From contig JAOZQU010000008.1 of the NCBI GenBank assembly GCA_029932055.1, positions 1 to 38,944 of the forward strand: a stretch of DNA of 38,944 nt, in the 5' to 3' direction. The notes under the pieces are model-generated. The model was not told the origin of the DNA, searched no databases, and worked only from the letters and a program-made list of their open reading frames with translations. Position 1 is the first letter of the stretch, and every line of letters begins with the position of its first letter. Below are positions 25,497 to 34,650 of the stretch, piece by piece. Made by a program: the position numbers and the translations under genes. The stretch comes from Desulfocapsa sp. Its GTDB lineage: Bacteria > Desulfobacterota > Desulfobulbia > Desulfobulbales > Desulfocapsaceae.

Positions 25497-25574
25497 GTAA
25501 CTATTCAGCGTGTTATTGTTAAGGCATATTACTTCATAAAATCCAGTGTCAGCAAAATTACGCTGAATAGTTAC
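25497..25574. mobile_element. 78-bp MITE with IS66-like ends and 8-bp target duplication
   Basis: Perfect 15-bp inverted ends, GTAACTATTCAGCGT (25497-25511) and ACGCTGAATAGTTAC (25560-25574), are flanked by perfect 8-bp direct repeats TTTTACGG (25489-25496 and 25575-25582). IS66-family elements have ends starting GTAA and make 8-bp duplications, so this is most likely an IS66-type non-autonomous derivative. Removing the element and one duplication restores an EamA gene end reading SRKKE-stop (stop at 25481-25483), where the present reading is SRKSNYSA-stop. There is no coding capacity. Confidence 0.85.
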
Positions 25575-26459
25575 TTTTACGGGAAAGAAGCTGGGATAAG
25601 ATCATGCCAGCCAGCATCAGGCAGCACCCAAAGAGCCCCCGCAGTGGAATGATTTCTGCCAGAAATACGAATCCACCGATAACGGCAAAAACAGATTCCA
25701 GGCTGAGAATGATGGCTGCATGGCCGGGATGAGCCCTTTTCTGGGCCACTATCTGTAACGTGTAGGCGATTCCCACGGAGAATATTCCTGTGTAGAGAGA
25801 GGATAGGGAACAGCGTACCCCGAATTCCGGATAGGGTAATTATATCCCATTTAAGTGCTGCCAGCCAGCTGAAGACGGAGCAAAAGAAAAAATTGATAGA
25901 AGGAGAGGCGTATCACATCGATTTTTTGTGAAAACCAGGAGATTAACTGAACGTGGATGGCCCAGAAGAGTGCACTGATGAGCACAAGCACATCTCCTTT
26001 TGAGGTATTGAGGTCGTCGTTGACACTTAAGAAGTACATGCCGATTACAGCAAGTGTGGCACCAATCGAGGTGCCGCGACCTGTTTTTTGTTTCCAGAAA
26101 AGTCCCAATATGGGGACGAGAATGACATAGAGGCCGGTAATAAAGCCTGCCTTACCCGCTGTTGTGTCGACAATCCCGATTTGCTGAAAGGATGAACCGA
26201 AGAAAAGAGCCAGGCCAAGGCAGAGGCCACCTGTAAGTCCGGGCAGGGAAAGGAATGACGGCAGGGAATATGTTTGTTTACGTCTAGTGAACGCTATGAC
26301 CGGCAAGAGGGATGTCGCACCAATTCCAAAACGAACAGCATTAAAGGTGAAGGGTGAAACATGTTCCATGCCCTGACGCTGGGCAACAAAGGATAATCCC
26401 CAGATCATGGCTGTTATGAGAAGGAGCAGATTGGCCTGCCAGTTGTTTGTTGTCTGCAC
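25558..26459 (-). pseudogene. EamA/DMT-family transporter, frameshifted twice
   Basis: The track shows two pieces, 25851-26459 (202 aa, GTG start) and 25558-25776. Together they form one EamA permease of about 300 residues: the first piece has LLLLITAMIWGLSFVAQRQG and FGSSFQQIGIVDTTAGKAGF, the second GIAYTLQIVAQKRAHPGHAA and IILSLESVFAVIGG. Between them the homologous reading needs two +1 shifts, at a T6 run near 25890 and at a TCTCTCTC run near 25785, after which FCSVFSWLAALKWDII and LYTGIFSVGIAYT join in order. The MITE then replaces the last codons. Such proteins export metabolites; this one should be inactive unless the shifts are sequencing errors in simple repeats. Confidence 0.8.
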
Positions 26460-26711
26460 TGTATAGATTCCGCCTTAGGGATCACGCAAAAAAAAATTAA
26501 GATTCTGGCACCTCATATTTCTTAATTTATTTTTGAGTGAACCCTTTAAAATTGAAGCCGCTAATTTACTCATTCCTTTTCAGATTGGCGATTGAAATAT
26601 GAAATGCAAACCGGGAATTTCAATATAATCCTTCTTTTCATAGGTTAGGAAAACTGGTATTGTCCATTTCTTAATCGTATTCCAACACAATAATTACTAT
26701 CCACTGACTTC

Positions 26712-28346
26712 ATGAAATCCTTGTGGCGCATCCCCGATTTTCTTGACCTCGAATATTTTTTCATCCAGGATAAACAACTGGAAGAAGAAGAGGGGGCAGT
26801 TGCACTACGGGATCGGGATCGTAAGTTTTATCTGGATCAGATTGCGCAGGAACTTGATGAAGGCGCGGAGCCTGACCATGTGTGGTTGATCCACCGCTGG
26901 CTGAAGGAACGTCGAAGCAGAGATAATGAGAAAACTCCGGGGGGACAGGCTTTGCTGCCCGGTCGGATGTGGTATGAGCTGTACGGCCTTTTCTGGTCTA
27001 TTTTTTCTTTTCTGGCCATGGCAGCAGGAGCAGGGCTTGCCTATTCTTTTCTCACCTATTCCGGCAAACAGCCGGTAAATGTCTCACTCTTTTTTTTAGT
27101 GTTTGTGGGCTTTCAGGTCCTTTTTCTTTTTTCTCTTCTCCTGGCCTGGATCTATCGCAAAATACGTGGTCTTGATTTGCGCTCTTCTCTTCTTCTTTCT
27201 CTTGTCAATAAGGGTTTGAACAGTTTCCTTTTTAAGATCAGAAAATATGGACTGGATAGCATGGGTGGTGTGCGCAGATCACAATTTGCAGCCGCCCTTG
27301 CTGCTGTGCGTGCTCGTGGTAACGGCTATGGAGCGCTTTTTTTCTGGCCTCTGTTTCTCCTTTTTCAGCTCTTTGGTATTGCATTTAACTTTGGAGTTCT
27401 GGGAGCGGTTCTTGTTAAAGTGGCAAGTTCGGATCTGGCATTTGGCTGGCAGTCCACAATTCAACTTTCGTCACAATTTGTTTCAAAGATAGTGCAATGG
27501 CTGGCTTTGCCATGGGCCTGGTTACTGGGCAGCACAAGTTATCCCAGCTTGAATCAGATTGAAGGAAGTCGAATGATCTTAAAAGATGGTTTTTATCATC
27601 TGGCAAGTGAAGATCTTGTTTCCTGGTGGCCTTTTCTCTGTCTGGCGATTTGTTGCTACTGTCTGCTACCTCGAATACTCCTGTTTGTGGCCGGTTCTTT
27701 TGAACGTAACCGGGCCCTTGCCCGTATCTCTTTTAATCGTGCTGACCATAATCAGTTGTTGCACCGACTTCTCACACCACGGTTGGAGACCAGTATATGC
27801 AAAGAGGTAGCGAATGAGCCAGCCGTAGAGAGAGAGCCTTATACCCCTCAACCGGAAAGCTCAGCCTCCGGGGAAGAAGAGGTGGTGCAAAAAATTCTTT
27901 TGAAAAAAGACACCATTGCAGTAAATGGAAAGCTGCTGGCACTTATCCCCGATGAACTCTTTGATGACTGCGATTCAGTAGAGCTTGATCAGCTCTGTCA
28001 GAAGGCTTTTGGCTACAAAGTTGACAGGAGTCTACGAATTAATGAGGAATACATCGATAACAGTATGTTTATCAAGCATCTGCAACAGGATAATGATGTG
28101 GCTTGCCCGCCCCTGCTCATTTTGCAGGAGGCCTGGCAGCCTCCCATCCAGGAGATGTTGAGATTTTTACGGGAATTACGCGCACATTGTAATTATGAAA
28201 CACATATTATTGTGGCGCTTGTTGGCAAGCCGAAGCCGGATACACTCTTTACCGGGGTTACAGAAAATGATCTGAAAATCTGGCAGCAGAAGATCGCCAC
28301 ACTCATTGATCCCTGTCTACAGCTTAGTCCTTTAGTGGATGTATGA
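26712..28346 (+). CDS. DUF2868 membrane protein
   Basis: A 544-residue protein of the DUF2868 type. The acidic N-terminus (LEYFFIQDKQLEEEEGAVAL) is followed by several hydrophobic spans: about residues 93-112 (LFWSIFSFLAMAAGAGLAYS), 125-145 (LFFLVFVGFQVLFLFSLLLA), 210-235 (FWPLFLLFQLFGIAFNFGVL) and 303-325 (WPFLCLAICCYCLLPRILLF). A cytoplasmic C-terminal part ends the protein. Its stop overlaps the start of the DUF3482 GTPase gene, a gene pair also known in Pseudomonas and relatives. Function is unknown; a membrane platform controlled by the GTPase is plausible. The upstream gap (26460-26711) is AT-rich with a weak promoter-like TATAAT at 26626 and no good -35 box. Confidence 0.82.
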   Translation: MKSLWRIPDFLDLEYFFIQDKQLEEEEGAVALRDRDRKFYLDQIAQELDEGAEPDHVWLIHRWLKERRSRDNEKTPGGQALLPGRMWYELYGLFWSIFSFLAMAAGAGLAYSFLTYSGKQPVNVSLFFLVFVGFQVLFLFSLLLAWIYRKIRGLDLRSSLLLSLVNKGLNSFLFKIRKYGLDSMGGVRRSQFAAALAAVRARGNGYGALFFWPLFLLFQLFGIAFNFGVLGAVLVKVASSDLAFGWQSTIQLSSQFVSKIVQWLALPWAWLLGSTSYPSLNQIEGSRMILKDGFYHLASEDLVSWWPFLCLAICCYCLLPRILLFVAGSFERNRALARISFNRADHNQLLHRLLTPRLETSICKEVANEPAVEREPYTPQPESSASGEEEVVQKILLKKDTIAVNGKLLALIPDELFDDCDSVELDQLCQKAFGYKVDRSLRINEEYIDNSMFIKHLQQDNDVACPPLLILQEAWQPPIQEMLRFLRELRAHCNYETHIIVALVGKPKPDTLFTGVTENDLKIWQQKIATLIDPCLQLSPLVDV

Positions 28347-29767
28347 TGAAAGAACAGAAAATTCCTGAATTTGCAGTGGTCGGCCATCCTAACGAAGGTA
28401 AATCCTCAGTACTTTCCACATTGGCAGAAGATGATTCTGTTCGCATCAGTTCAATGCCGGGAGAAACCAGAGAGTGCCAGTCTTTTCCTGTTACCATTGA
28501 TGGTCAGGAGATAATCCGTTTTATCGATACTCCCGGCTTTCAAAATCCACGAAAAACTTTACAATGGATGCAGAATTACACGGGCAGCGACGAGACCCTG
28601 ATTCGTGATTTTATTAATGCCCATAAAGACGATCCCGATTTTCGTGATGACTGTCGTCTGCTCCAACCTCTGCTTCGAGGGGCCGGTATTATTTTTGTGG
28701 TGGATGGTTCAAGGCCACTCCGTAATATGGATAAGGCAGAGATGGAGATTCTGCGGCTCACTGGATGTCCGCGCATGGCCATCATTAACTGCAAAGAGGA
28801 GGAAACTGCCTGGCTTGGTAAGTGGCAGTCTGAATTTAGAAAACATTTCAATTCGATACGTCTTTTTAATTCCTGTCAGGCAACGTATAAAGAGCGTATA
28901 GAACTCCTTGAGAGTTTGAAGAGTATTGATCAGGATTTGCAGCCTGTACTGGATAAGGTCGTCACTGCCTTCAAACAGGATTGGCAGGAACGTAATAATC
29001 AGGTGGTGGAATTGTTACTTGATTTTTTGCAGGAGGGGCTAGGGTACAGCCAGGCAATTCCAGTTAAATCCGGTGTTGATGAAGAAATACTGAAGATCAA
29101 GCTGCATGAGAAATACGAAAAATTTCTTCGCACCCGGGAAAAAAAATGTCAGGAGCAGATGCGGGCCCTGTATAAGCACAATATTTTTAATTTGGAATTG
29201 CCACCCCAGTCAATTTTACAGGAAGACCTGTTTTCCGAGAAAACCTGGGAGTTTCTGGGACTGAATTCTTCCCAGCTTATTATGGCCGGGGCTTTGAGTG
29301 GTGCAGCTGTGGGGGCAGGTGTTGATGTGGCTGCTGCCGGTCTCTCTTTTGGTATCTTTTCAACTATTGGTGGAATTGTGGGCGCAGCAGGGACTGCTCT
29401 CAAAGGTAAGGACTTCCTGTCCGGGACACGCCTTCTTGGTATGCGCCTTGATGAGCAGCTGCTGCAGGTAGGACCGGTGAAGAACATTCAACTTCTCTTT
29501 GTGTTGCTTGATCGCCAACTCCTTTTTTATAATCATATTATTAACTGGGCGCATGGTCGTCGAGATTACGATAATCAAGTATCGAATGCAGAAAATCTTC
29601 CCGCCAGGGTTGGCTATACCACAGACTGGAACAGGAGGGAGCGCACGATCTGTGATCGTTTTTTTAAATCCCTGCAGAACGCTGAGCAATCGGATGAAAC
29701 GGAAAGTCGTGCAGATTTTGCCAATCTGCTGCAAAGCACTTTGCGAAAAATCTACTCGGGAAAATAG
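28343..29767 (+). CDS. DUF3482 domain GTPase
   Basis: A 474-residue protein. The G domain has G1 GHPNEGKSS (residues 14-22), GETREC in the switch region and G3 DTPGF. The fourth motif is INCKEE where NKxD is usual, so base specificity may be altered or use other contacts. After a helical region comes a Gly/Ala-rich hydrophobic stretch (about 312-355: MAGALSGAAVGAGVDVAAAG) that could insert into a membrane, then a conserved C-terminal part. ATGATGA gives a 4-bp overlap with the DUF2868 gene (starts at 28343 or 28346). The pair probably works at the inner membrane; the pathway is not known. No terminator is obvious after the stop. Confidence 0.85.
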   Translation: MMKEQKIPEFAVVGHPNEGKSSVLSTLAEDDSVRISSMPGETRECQSFPVTIDGQEIIRFIDTPGFQNPRKTLQWMQNYTGSDETLIRDFINAHKDDPDFRDDCRLLQPLLRGAGIIFVVDGSRPLRNMDKAEMEILRLTGCPRMAIINCKEEETAWLGKWQSEFRKHFNSIRLFNSCQATYKERIELLESLKSIDQDLQPVLDKVVTAFKQDWQERNNQVVELLLDFLQEGLGYSQAIPVKSGVDEEILKIKLHEKYEKFLRTREKKCQEQMRALYKHNIFNLELPPQSILQEDLFSEKTWEFLGLNSSQLIMAGALSGAAVGAGVDVAAAGLSFGIFSTIGGIVGAAGTALKGKDFLSGTRLLGMRLDEQLLQVGPVKNIQLLFVLLDRQLLFYNHIINWAHGRRDYDNQVSNAENLPARVGYTTDWNRRERTICDRFFKSLQNAEQSDETESRADFANLLQSTLRKIYSGK

Positions 29768-29994
29768 GCTGATCAAGAGTTACCATTATTGTATGTGCTT
29801 ATGATTTGGTCTCTCAAATTACCCGGCAACTGATCCTGTACAGATTGTATGTTGTGTTTTTGCTAACTTTTGATCTGTAAGTTTAGCAGGGCTTTATATT
29901 CTCCAGCCGATCAGCAGTAATCCGTAAACCTTCTTTCCAGTCACAAGTACTCGACTACCTTCGTGTTTTTAAAAAATTACCAAATTAATACCAT
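29768..29994. other. Gene-free region upstream of the binding protein promoter
   Basis: AT-rich, no ORF, no repeat copy and no structured RNA that I could recognise. It runs from the GTPase stop to the promoter at 29995. Confidence 0.4.
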
Positions 29995-30022
29995 TTGACA
30001 TACACTTACGGTTCAGTATAAT
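29995..30022 (+). promoter_or_regulatory. Near-consensus sigma70 promoter
   Basis: TTGACA (29995-30000) and TATAAT (30017-30022) are both exact consensus boxes separated by 16 bp. Transcription would start near 30029, leaving a leader of about 120 nt before the lipoprotein gene at 30152. It is the strongest promoter signature seen in the window. A promoter this close to consensus usually needs a repressor or a leader element if it is regulated. Confidence 0.75.
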
Positions 30023-30042
30023 AAAAGCTGACGATCATAATT

Positions 30043-30083
30043 TTTTGTCATTTCATCTGGTTTAGCAAAACCAAATGACAAAA
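30043..30083 (+). promoter_or_regulatory. 5'-leader hairpin or operator-like palindrome
   Basis: TTTTGTCATTT (30043-30053) is the exact reverse complement of AAATGACAAAA (30073-30083). GGTTT/AAACC continues the stem with a 5-nt bulge on the left side and an AGCA loop. It lies about 14 nt after the predicted transcription start, so it could be a repressor site or an RNA hairpin in the leader. There is no T tract, so it is not a simple terminator. Confidence 0.6.
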
Positions 30084-30151
30084 TGAGCTCTTCATTGCGC
30101 TTCCAATCCGATTTTGAGTGGTCATCAAATAATAAGCAAGGAGCGTGTTAT

Positions 30152-31270
30152 ATGAAATTTCCGCTGCCGTCTTTAAGTCGTTTGTTATTCTCCTGTTGTG
30201 TTCTGTTTCTTTTCCTTTCCTGCAATCAGCAACAAGCATCGATAAAAATTGGTCTGTCAATTAACCTCAGTGGTCGTGGAGGGGAGGCCGGGGAAGATAT
30301 TCGGGACGGGGCACTTCTTGCTGTGGAAGAAATCAACAGCTCCGGCGGGGTTAATGGTCGCCCTCTTGAATTGCTGATTCGTGATGATCAAAATAGTGAC
30401 GAAGGGATTAAAAATGCGGATGAATCGCTTATAAACGAGGGAGTTGTGGCAATTATCGGCCATAGTTATTCTTCAAACACCCTCAAGGCACATCCTTATG
30501 TTATTTCCAGGAACACGCTGCTTATAACTGCCTTTACTGCCACCAGTCAATTGAGCGGCCAGGATGATCTTTTTTTTCGTACTTCTGTTGACTGCGCCAT
30601 TTATGGTAAGAAGATGGCAGTTTTACTGCAAAAAAAGGATATTCATTCCATAGTTTTTCTTATGGATATGACCAATGCCGCCTTTGTTCAGGATTACGCA
30701 AGCAGTGTAAAAAAATATTTTGCAGGCTCAGCCTCTGACGTGCAATTTGAGTCCCGGGAGCAAGCCGACTGGGCACAGATAATGGATGGGTTGCTGAGTT
30801 CGCCGTCGGATGCGATTATTCTGCTTACCGAGGCAACTATGACCGGAGTGGCCCTGCAAAAACTTAAGGCTGCCGGCTACACTGGAAACTGTATTGCCAG
30901 TATCTGGGCCCAGACTCCGGGACTGATGCGTCACGCTGGAAACAGTGCTGAAGGCGTCAGTCTGGTCACTTATATTGATCCGGATAATACTATTCCTGCC
31001 TATCGTACATTTTCTCAGGAGATGAAGAAAAAATTTCATAAAAATGCGACAGCCAGATCCACAAGATCCTATGAGATAGTCATGATTCTGGCTGATGCTT
31101 TAAGGCGGTGTACTCATATCAACAGCAGTGAGCTTAAAAAGGCTTTGTTGGCAGGAGATTATGATACACTCATGGGGCACCTGCAATTTGACCGATACGG
31201 TGATGTGATACGGCCTGTATATGAAGTTGTTGTGCGCGGAAAACAGTTCCGTAATAACGGAGAACTTTAA
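30152..31270 (+). CDS. Periplasmic ligand-binding lipoprotein (LivK/Peripla_BP_6 type)
   Basis: The track start at 30083 lies in the leader hairpin; AAGGAG before the ATG at 30152 marks the real start. The 372-residue protein has a lipoprotein signal peptide ending FLFLSC (Cys about residue 23) and then a branched-chain amino-acid-binding fold: KIGLSINLSGRGGEAGEDIR, DGALLAVEEINSSGGVNGRP and VVAIIGHSYSSNT. No ABC permease or ATPase genes are near. The next gene is a hybrid sensor kinase starting one base after this stop, so the protein more likely presents a ligand to that kinase than feeds a transporter, as TorT/LuxP-type proteins do. The ligand is unknown; amino acids, amides or related small molecules are typical. 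Confidence 0.85.
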   Translation: MKFPLPSLSRLLFSCCVLFLFLSCNQQQASIKIGLSINLSGRGGEAGEDIRDGALLAVEEINSSGGVNGRPLELLIRDDQNSDEGIKNADESLINEGVVAIIGHSYSSNTLKAHPYVISRNTLLITAFTATSQLSGQDDLFFRTSVDCAIYGKKMAVLLQKKDIHSIVFLMDMTNAAFVQDYASSVKKYFAGSASDVQFESREQADWAQIMDGLLSSPSDAIILLTEATMTGVALQKLKAAGYTGNCIASIWAQTPGLMRHAGNSAEGVSLVTYIDPDNTIPAYRTFSQEMKKKFHKNATARSTRSYEIVMILADALRRCTHINSSELKKALLAGDYDTLMGHLQFDRYGDVIRPVYEVVVRGKQFRNNGEL

Positions 31271-34192
31271 GTGACACAGCAATCCCTGCAAAAAAAAATT
31301 AACCTGTCTCTCTCTATTGTTGCGCTTGCAGCGTTTCTTGCTATTTCTCTGCTGACTGTTGTTGTGGAATACCGAAAGATTCGTCTCGAATATTCTACAG
31401 CCATGCATGCCAGGATTAATGTGGCCAGTGTCCTTATGCAGGACGCACTCTTTCACACCGATGGCATTGTACGGTCGATAGTGCAATCACATGGAGATAA
31501 CCTGCAAGAGTTATTAGCTTACCTTGGGAAATCACACTATTTTGATTTTTATGGAGATAGTTTTTACGTCCTTGATCCCCATGGCAAGGTTATACAAATT
31601 TCTAAGCCTTACTGCGATTATAAAGGCCTTGATTTCAGCACTATGCTTGCAGGTAAATCAGGCCGGGAAAGACAGGTGCAGCATCGCTATCAATCTTTAT
31701 TGACAAAACGTTCTGTAGTGACCATTCAGTATCTCCTTAGGGATGGTTATGTATTGATAGTGGAGCGCAGCCTGGAAAATTTTATTCCACTCATGAGCAG
31801 CTTCGAGGCAGGAAAGCTGTTTGAAAAAGAGATTTTTTTTGTGTTGTCAAGCACAGGACAAGCCTTGTACCATCCCAACCGTTCTTTTATGGACACCCGT
31901 CACAACATTGCTTTTGATCTAAAAGATCGTTCCTCTTCCGATAAGAGTGGGCTTTTTACTTTTGTGTACCAAAAAGAAAAATTTATAGCCTTACATAAGC
32001 AATTTGCAGAACCTTCTGACTGGAATATGTACTATTGTATTCCAACGTCGGTGATGAATGGCTCAATACAAAAAATTCTTTTTTTTCAATTTGCTTTTCT
32101 TCTGCTTTTTTTCCTTTTTTTGTTTCTGACCCTGCGTATTGTTTTTAGTAGATATTTTTCCGGGCCGGTGAACACTATTGTTGAAGCTCTGAAGAACTCC
32201 GGTGAGGGAAACAGTCTTGTCTTCTCCCCTGAGATGTCAGGCGGTATTGTTGAGTTTAATACCATTATGGGCGCGATAGTATCTAGAGATACGGAAATAA
32301 CCAACACATCTGAACGGTTTCAGGTAGTGCTCGATAGCCTGGACGCTGTTGTTTATGTGGCTGATATGGAGACCTATGAGCTTCTTTTTATGAACAGCCA
32401 TGTACGAAAACTCTGTGGTAACTCCATCGGGCGAAAATGTTACCAGACTCTACAACAGGGACAGGATGAACCCTGTAGCTTTTGTACCAACAAGCTGCTG
32501 CTTGATTCAGAAGGAAAACCTGCGGGTGTCCATGTGTGGGAATTTCAGAATACCAGGGACGGACATTGGTACGAATGTCGGGATCAGGCTATTCGCTGGA
32601 CTGACGGCAGGCTTGTGCGCATGGAAATTGCCACGGATATAAGTACAAGAAAAAATGCTGAGAAGGCTCTTCAGGCTGAGAAAGAGCGATTGAACGTAAC
32701 TTTGCGCTCCATTGGCGATGGTGTTATCACAACAGATATCAAAGGCAGGGTTGTTTTTTTAAATAAGGTGGCAGAGGAACTTTGTGGCTGGACTAACGAA
32801 GAAGCAGTAGGCGAACAAGCCAGTACAATTTTTAACATCATCAATGAGAAGACAGGTCAGAAATGTGCCAGTCCGGTGCAACGGGTAATAGAACTCGGAA
32901 GAATCATAGGTCTTGCTAACCACACAGCCCTCATTGCCAAAGATGGATCTATACGTACCATTGCCGACAGTGGTGCTCCCATCAGAAATGATAAAAGTGA
33001 AATAATAGGGGTGGTTCTGGTCTTCCGGGATGTGACCCATGAGAAAAAGATAGAGGAAGAGCTGCTCAAAGTGAGAAAACTCGAAGCTGTCGGAGTGCTG
33101 GCAGGTGGAATAGCCCATGATTTTAACAATATTCTTTCTGCAATTCTTGGGAATATAGAACTTGCCGCTTATGGGGTTGCAAAAGAGGATGCAAGGACAA
33201 TTGCTTTACTTTCAGATGCCGGCAAGGCAACCAGACGCGCTGCAAAACTTACCGAGCAGTTGCTTACTTTTTCAAAAGGCGGAGATCCGCTCAGAGAGGT
33301 AACGTCCCTGCCTGAACTTATCTCTGAATCCGCAGAATTTGTTCTCCATGGCAGTCAGGTTGCCTGCAAATACAGTTATCCTGAAGATCTCTGGATGGTT
33401 GATGTGGATGGCGGACAGATTGGTCAGGTTATTCAAAATATTACTCTGAACGCCAAGCATGCCATGCCGGAAGGCGGTACTGTAACGATCCAATGTACAA
33501 ACGTCCGGGATGCTGCCTCCGAGGCATTTCTCAGTGTGGATAAGGGTGATTATGTCCGCATTACTATTCAAGATACGGGCGTCGGTATCCCTAAAGAAAT
33601 AATAGACAAGATTTTTGACCCATATTTTACGACTAAACAGCAAGGCAGTGGACTTGGTCTGGCAATCTGCCATTCAATAATCAACAAACATGACGGCTAT
33701 CTCACCGTTGATTCCAGGCCGGGAAAGGGGACAACATTCACTTTATTCCTGCCTGCAATACGTTCCAAAGAGAGTAGGAATGATATCATAGAAAAATCAA
33801 AGGATGCACCGGTAGTTAAGGCAGCCAGGGTTATGGTCATGGATGATGAAAAAATGATCCGTGATGTGGCTTCGGCTCAGCTTGCCATCCTTGGTCATGA
33901 AGCAATTCCTGTAATCGATGGTGTTCAGGCGATCAACAAGTATCAGGAATTACTGGATGGTGGCACTACTGTTGATATCGTGATTATGGATCTGACTATT
34001 CCCGGCGGTATGGGTGGTCAGGAGGCGGCAGAAAAATTGTTGAAGATTGATCCCGCTGCAAAAATCATTGTTGCAAGCGGATATTCCAATGATCCGGCAA
34101 TGGCCAACTACCGGGAATATGGGTTTTCTGCTGCTATTGCCAAGCCTTTTGATCTGCAGCAACTGAGCAATGCCATAACCTCCGTCCTTTGA
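31271..34192 (+). CDS. Membrane hybrid sensor histidine kinase (Cache-like, two PAS, HisKA, HATPase, REC)
   Basis: A 973-residue kinase starting at GTG 31271 directly after the lipoprotein stop, with GGAGA 8 bases upstream. Domains: span 1 (about 11-33), a Cache-like extracytoplasmic sensor, span 2 (about 268-290, [18 protein letters not shown]), PAS 1 (about 351-465, containing CSFC), PAS 2 (about 477-600), HisKA with [15 protein letters not shown] (H616), HATPase with [17 protein letters not shown] and [12 protein letters not shown], and a C-terminal receiver with D858/D859 and phospho-acceptor D907 ([12 protein letters not shown]). No HPt or DNA-binding output is present, so phosphate must go to another protein or the receiver acts on the kinase. 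It probably senses the ligand of the adjacent binding lipoprotein. Confidence 0.93.
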   Translation: MTQQSLQKKINLSLSIVALAAFLAISLLTVVVEYRKIRLEYSTAMHARINVASVLMQDALFHTDGIVRSIVQSHGDNLQELLAYLGKSHYFDFYGDSFYVLDPHGKVIQISKPYCDYKGLDFSTMLAGKSGRERQVQHRYQSLLTKRSVVTIQYLLRDGYVLIVERSLENFIPLMSSFEAGKLFEKEIFFVLSSTGQALYHPNRSFMDTRHNIAFDLKDRSSSDKSGLFTFVYQKEKFIALHKQFAEPSDWNMYYCIPTSVMNGSIQKILFFQFAFLLLFFLFLFLTLRIVFSRYFSGPVNTIVEALKNSGEGNSLVFSPEMSGGIVEFNTIMGAIVSRDTEITNTSERFQVVLDSLDAVVYVADMETYELLFMNSHVRKLCGNSIGRKCYQTLQQGQDEPCSFCTNKLLLDSEGKPAGVHVWEFQNTRDGHWYECRDQAIRWTDGRLVRMEIATDISTRKNAEKALQAEKERLNVTLRSIGDGVITTDIKGRVVFLNKVAEELCGWTNEEAVGEQASTIFNIINEKTGQKCASPVQRVIELGRIIGLANHTALIAKDGSIRTIADSGAPIRNDKSEIIGVVLVFRDVTHEKKIEEELLKVRKLEAVGVLAGGIAHDFNNILSAILGNIELAAYGVAKEDARTIALLSDAGKATRRAAKLTEQLLTFSKGGDPLREVTSLPELISESAEFVLHGSQVACKYSYPEDLWMVDVDGGQIGQVIQNITLNAKHAMPEGGTVTIQCTNVRDAASEAFLSVDKGDYVRITIQDTGVGIPKEIIDKIFDPYFTTKQQGSGLGLAICHSIINKHDGYLTVDSRPGKGTTFTLFLPAIRSKESRNDIIEKSKDAPVVKAARVMVMDDEKMIRDVASAQLAILGHEAIPVIDGVQAINKYQELLDGGTTVDIVIMDLTIPGGMGGQEAAEKLLKIDPAAKIIVASGYSNDPAMANYREYGFSAAIAKPFDLQQLSNAITSVL

Positions 34193-34216
34193 TTATTTCT
34201 TGTGATTTAAAGAGGT

Positions 34217-34522
34217 TCACTCAGGTGGTGGATATTTTATCGCATTAAGCTGCATTTTTTCCCGGGCGCAGGTAAGCGGATCAAGGTCAAATTTGTCAGC
34301 AAGCATGGTAAGGTATATCATTATGTCACCCACCTCTTCTGCGATATGTTTTCTGGTGCTCTCGTCCACGTCCCGGCTTTTTTCTCCCTCCATCCATTGA
34401 AAGATTTCAGTTAGTTCTGCTGTTTCCACGCTTAGGGCCATGGCAAGGTTTTTTGGGGTGTGGAACTGCTGCCATTTTCTGATTGACGCAAATTCACGAA
34501 GGGCTGTTCTCAAATTTTCCAT
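34217..34522 (-). CDS. MazG-like nucleotide pyrophosphohydrolase
   Basis: The 154-residue track ORF is too long for this family; I start at the ATG at 34522 (MENLRTALREF), giving 101 residues. The all-alpha MazG-like signature is present: RKWQQFHTPKNLAMALSVET, AELTEIFQWMEGE and EEVGDIMIYLTMLADK, with the metal-binding ExxE/ExxD pairs. Such enzymes hydrolyse nucleoside triphosphates to monophosphates plus pyrophosphate, usually to clear non-canonical dNTPs. No strong ribosome binding site is visible, and in-frame ATGs exist at 34600 and 34681, the second of which would overlap the divergent protease gene. It is transcribed away from that gene. Confidence 0.82.
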   Translation of the reverse strand: MENLRTALREFASIRKWQQFHTPKNLAMALSVETAELTEIFQWMEGEKSRDVDESTRKHIAEEVGDIMIYLTMLADKFDLDPLTCAREKMQLNAIKYPPPE

Positions 34523-34650
34523 GGGAGTAAAGTGTTTCTGTTGGTATTTCTTGTCGGATTCTGGTAGTTTTTTCTGTTTTATGTAATCCCAAGGTACCAT
34601 TGCAGCACTAAAGCGCAATGGACTTTTCCTCTCAGCCCATAGAGATACAG

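Noticed and set aside
26507-26530. Sigma54-like TGGCAC promoter
   Set aside because: TGGCAC is present but the TTGC box at the right spacing is not.
30083-30151. Longer N-terminus of the binding lipoprotein
   Set aside because: The extension would begin in the hairpin and lacks a ribosome binding site, while the ATG at 30152 has AAGGAG and a proper lipoprotein signal peptide.
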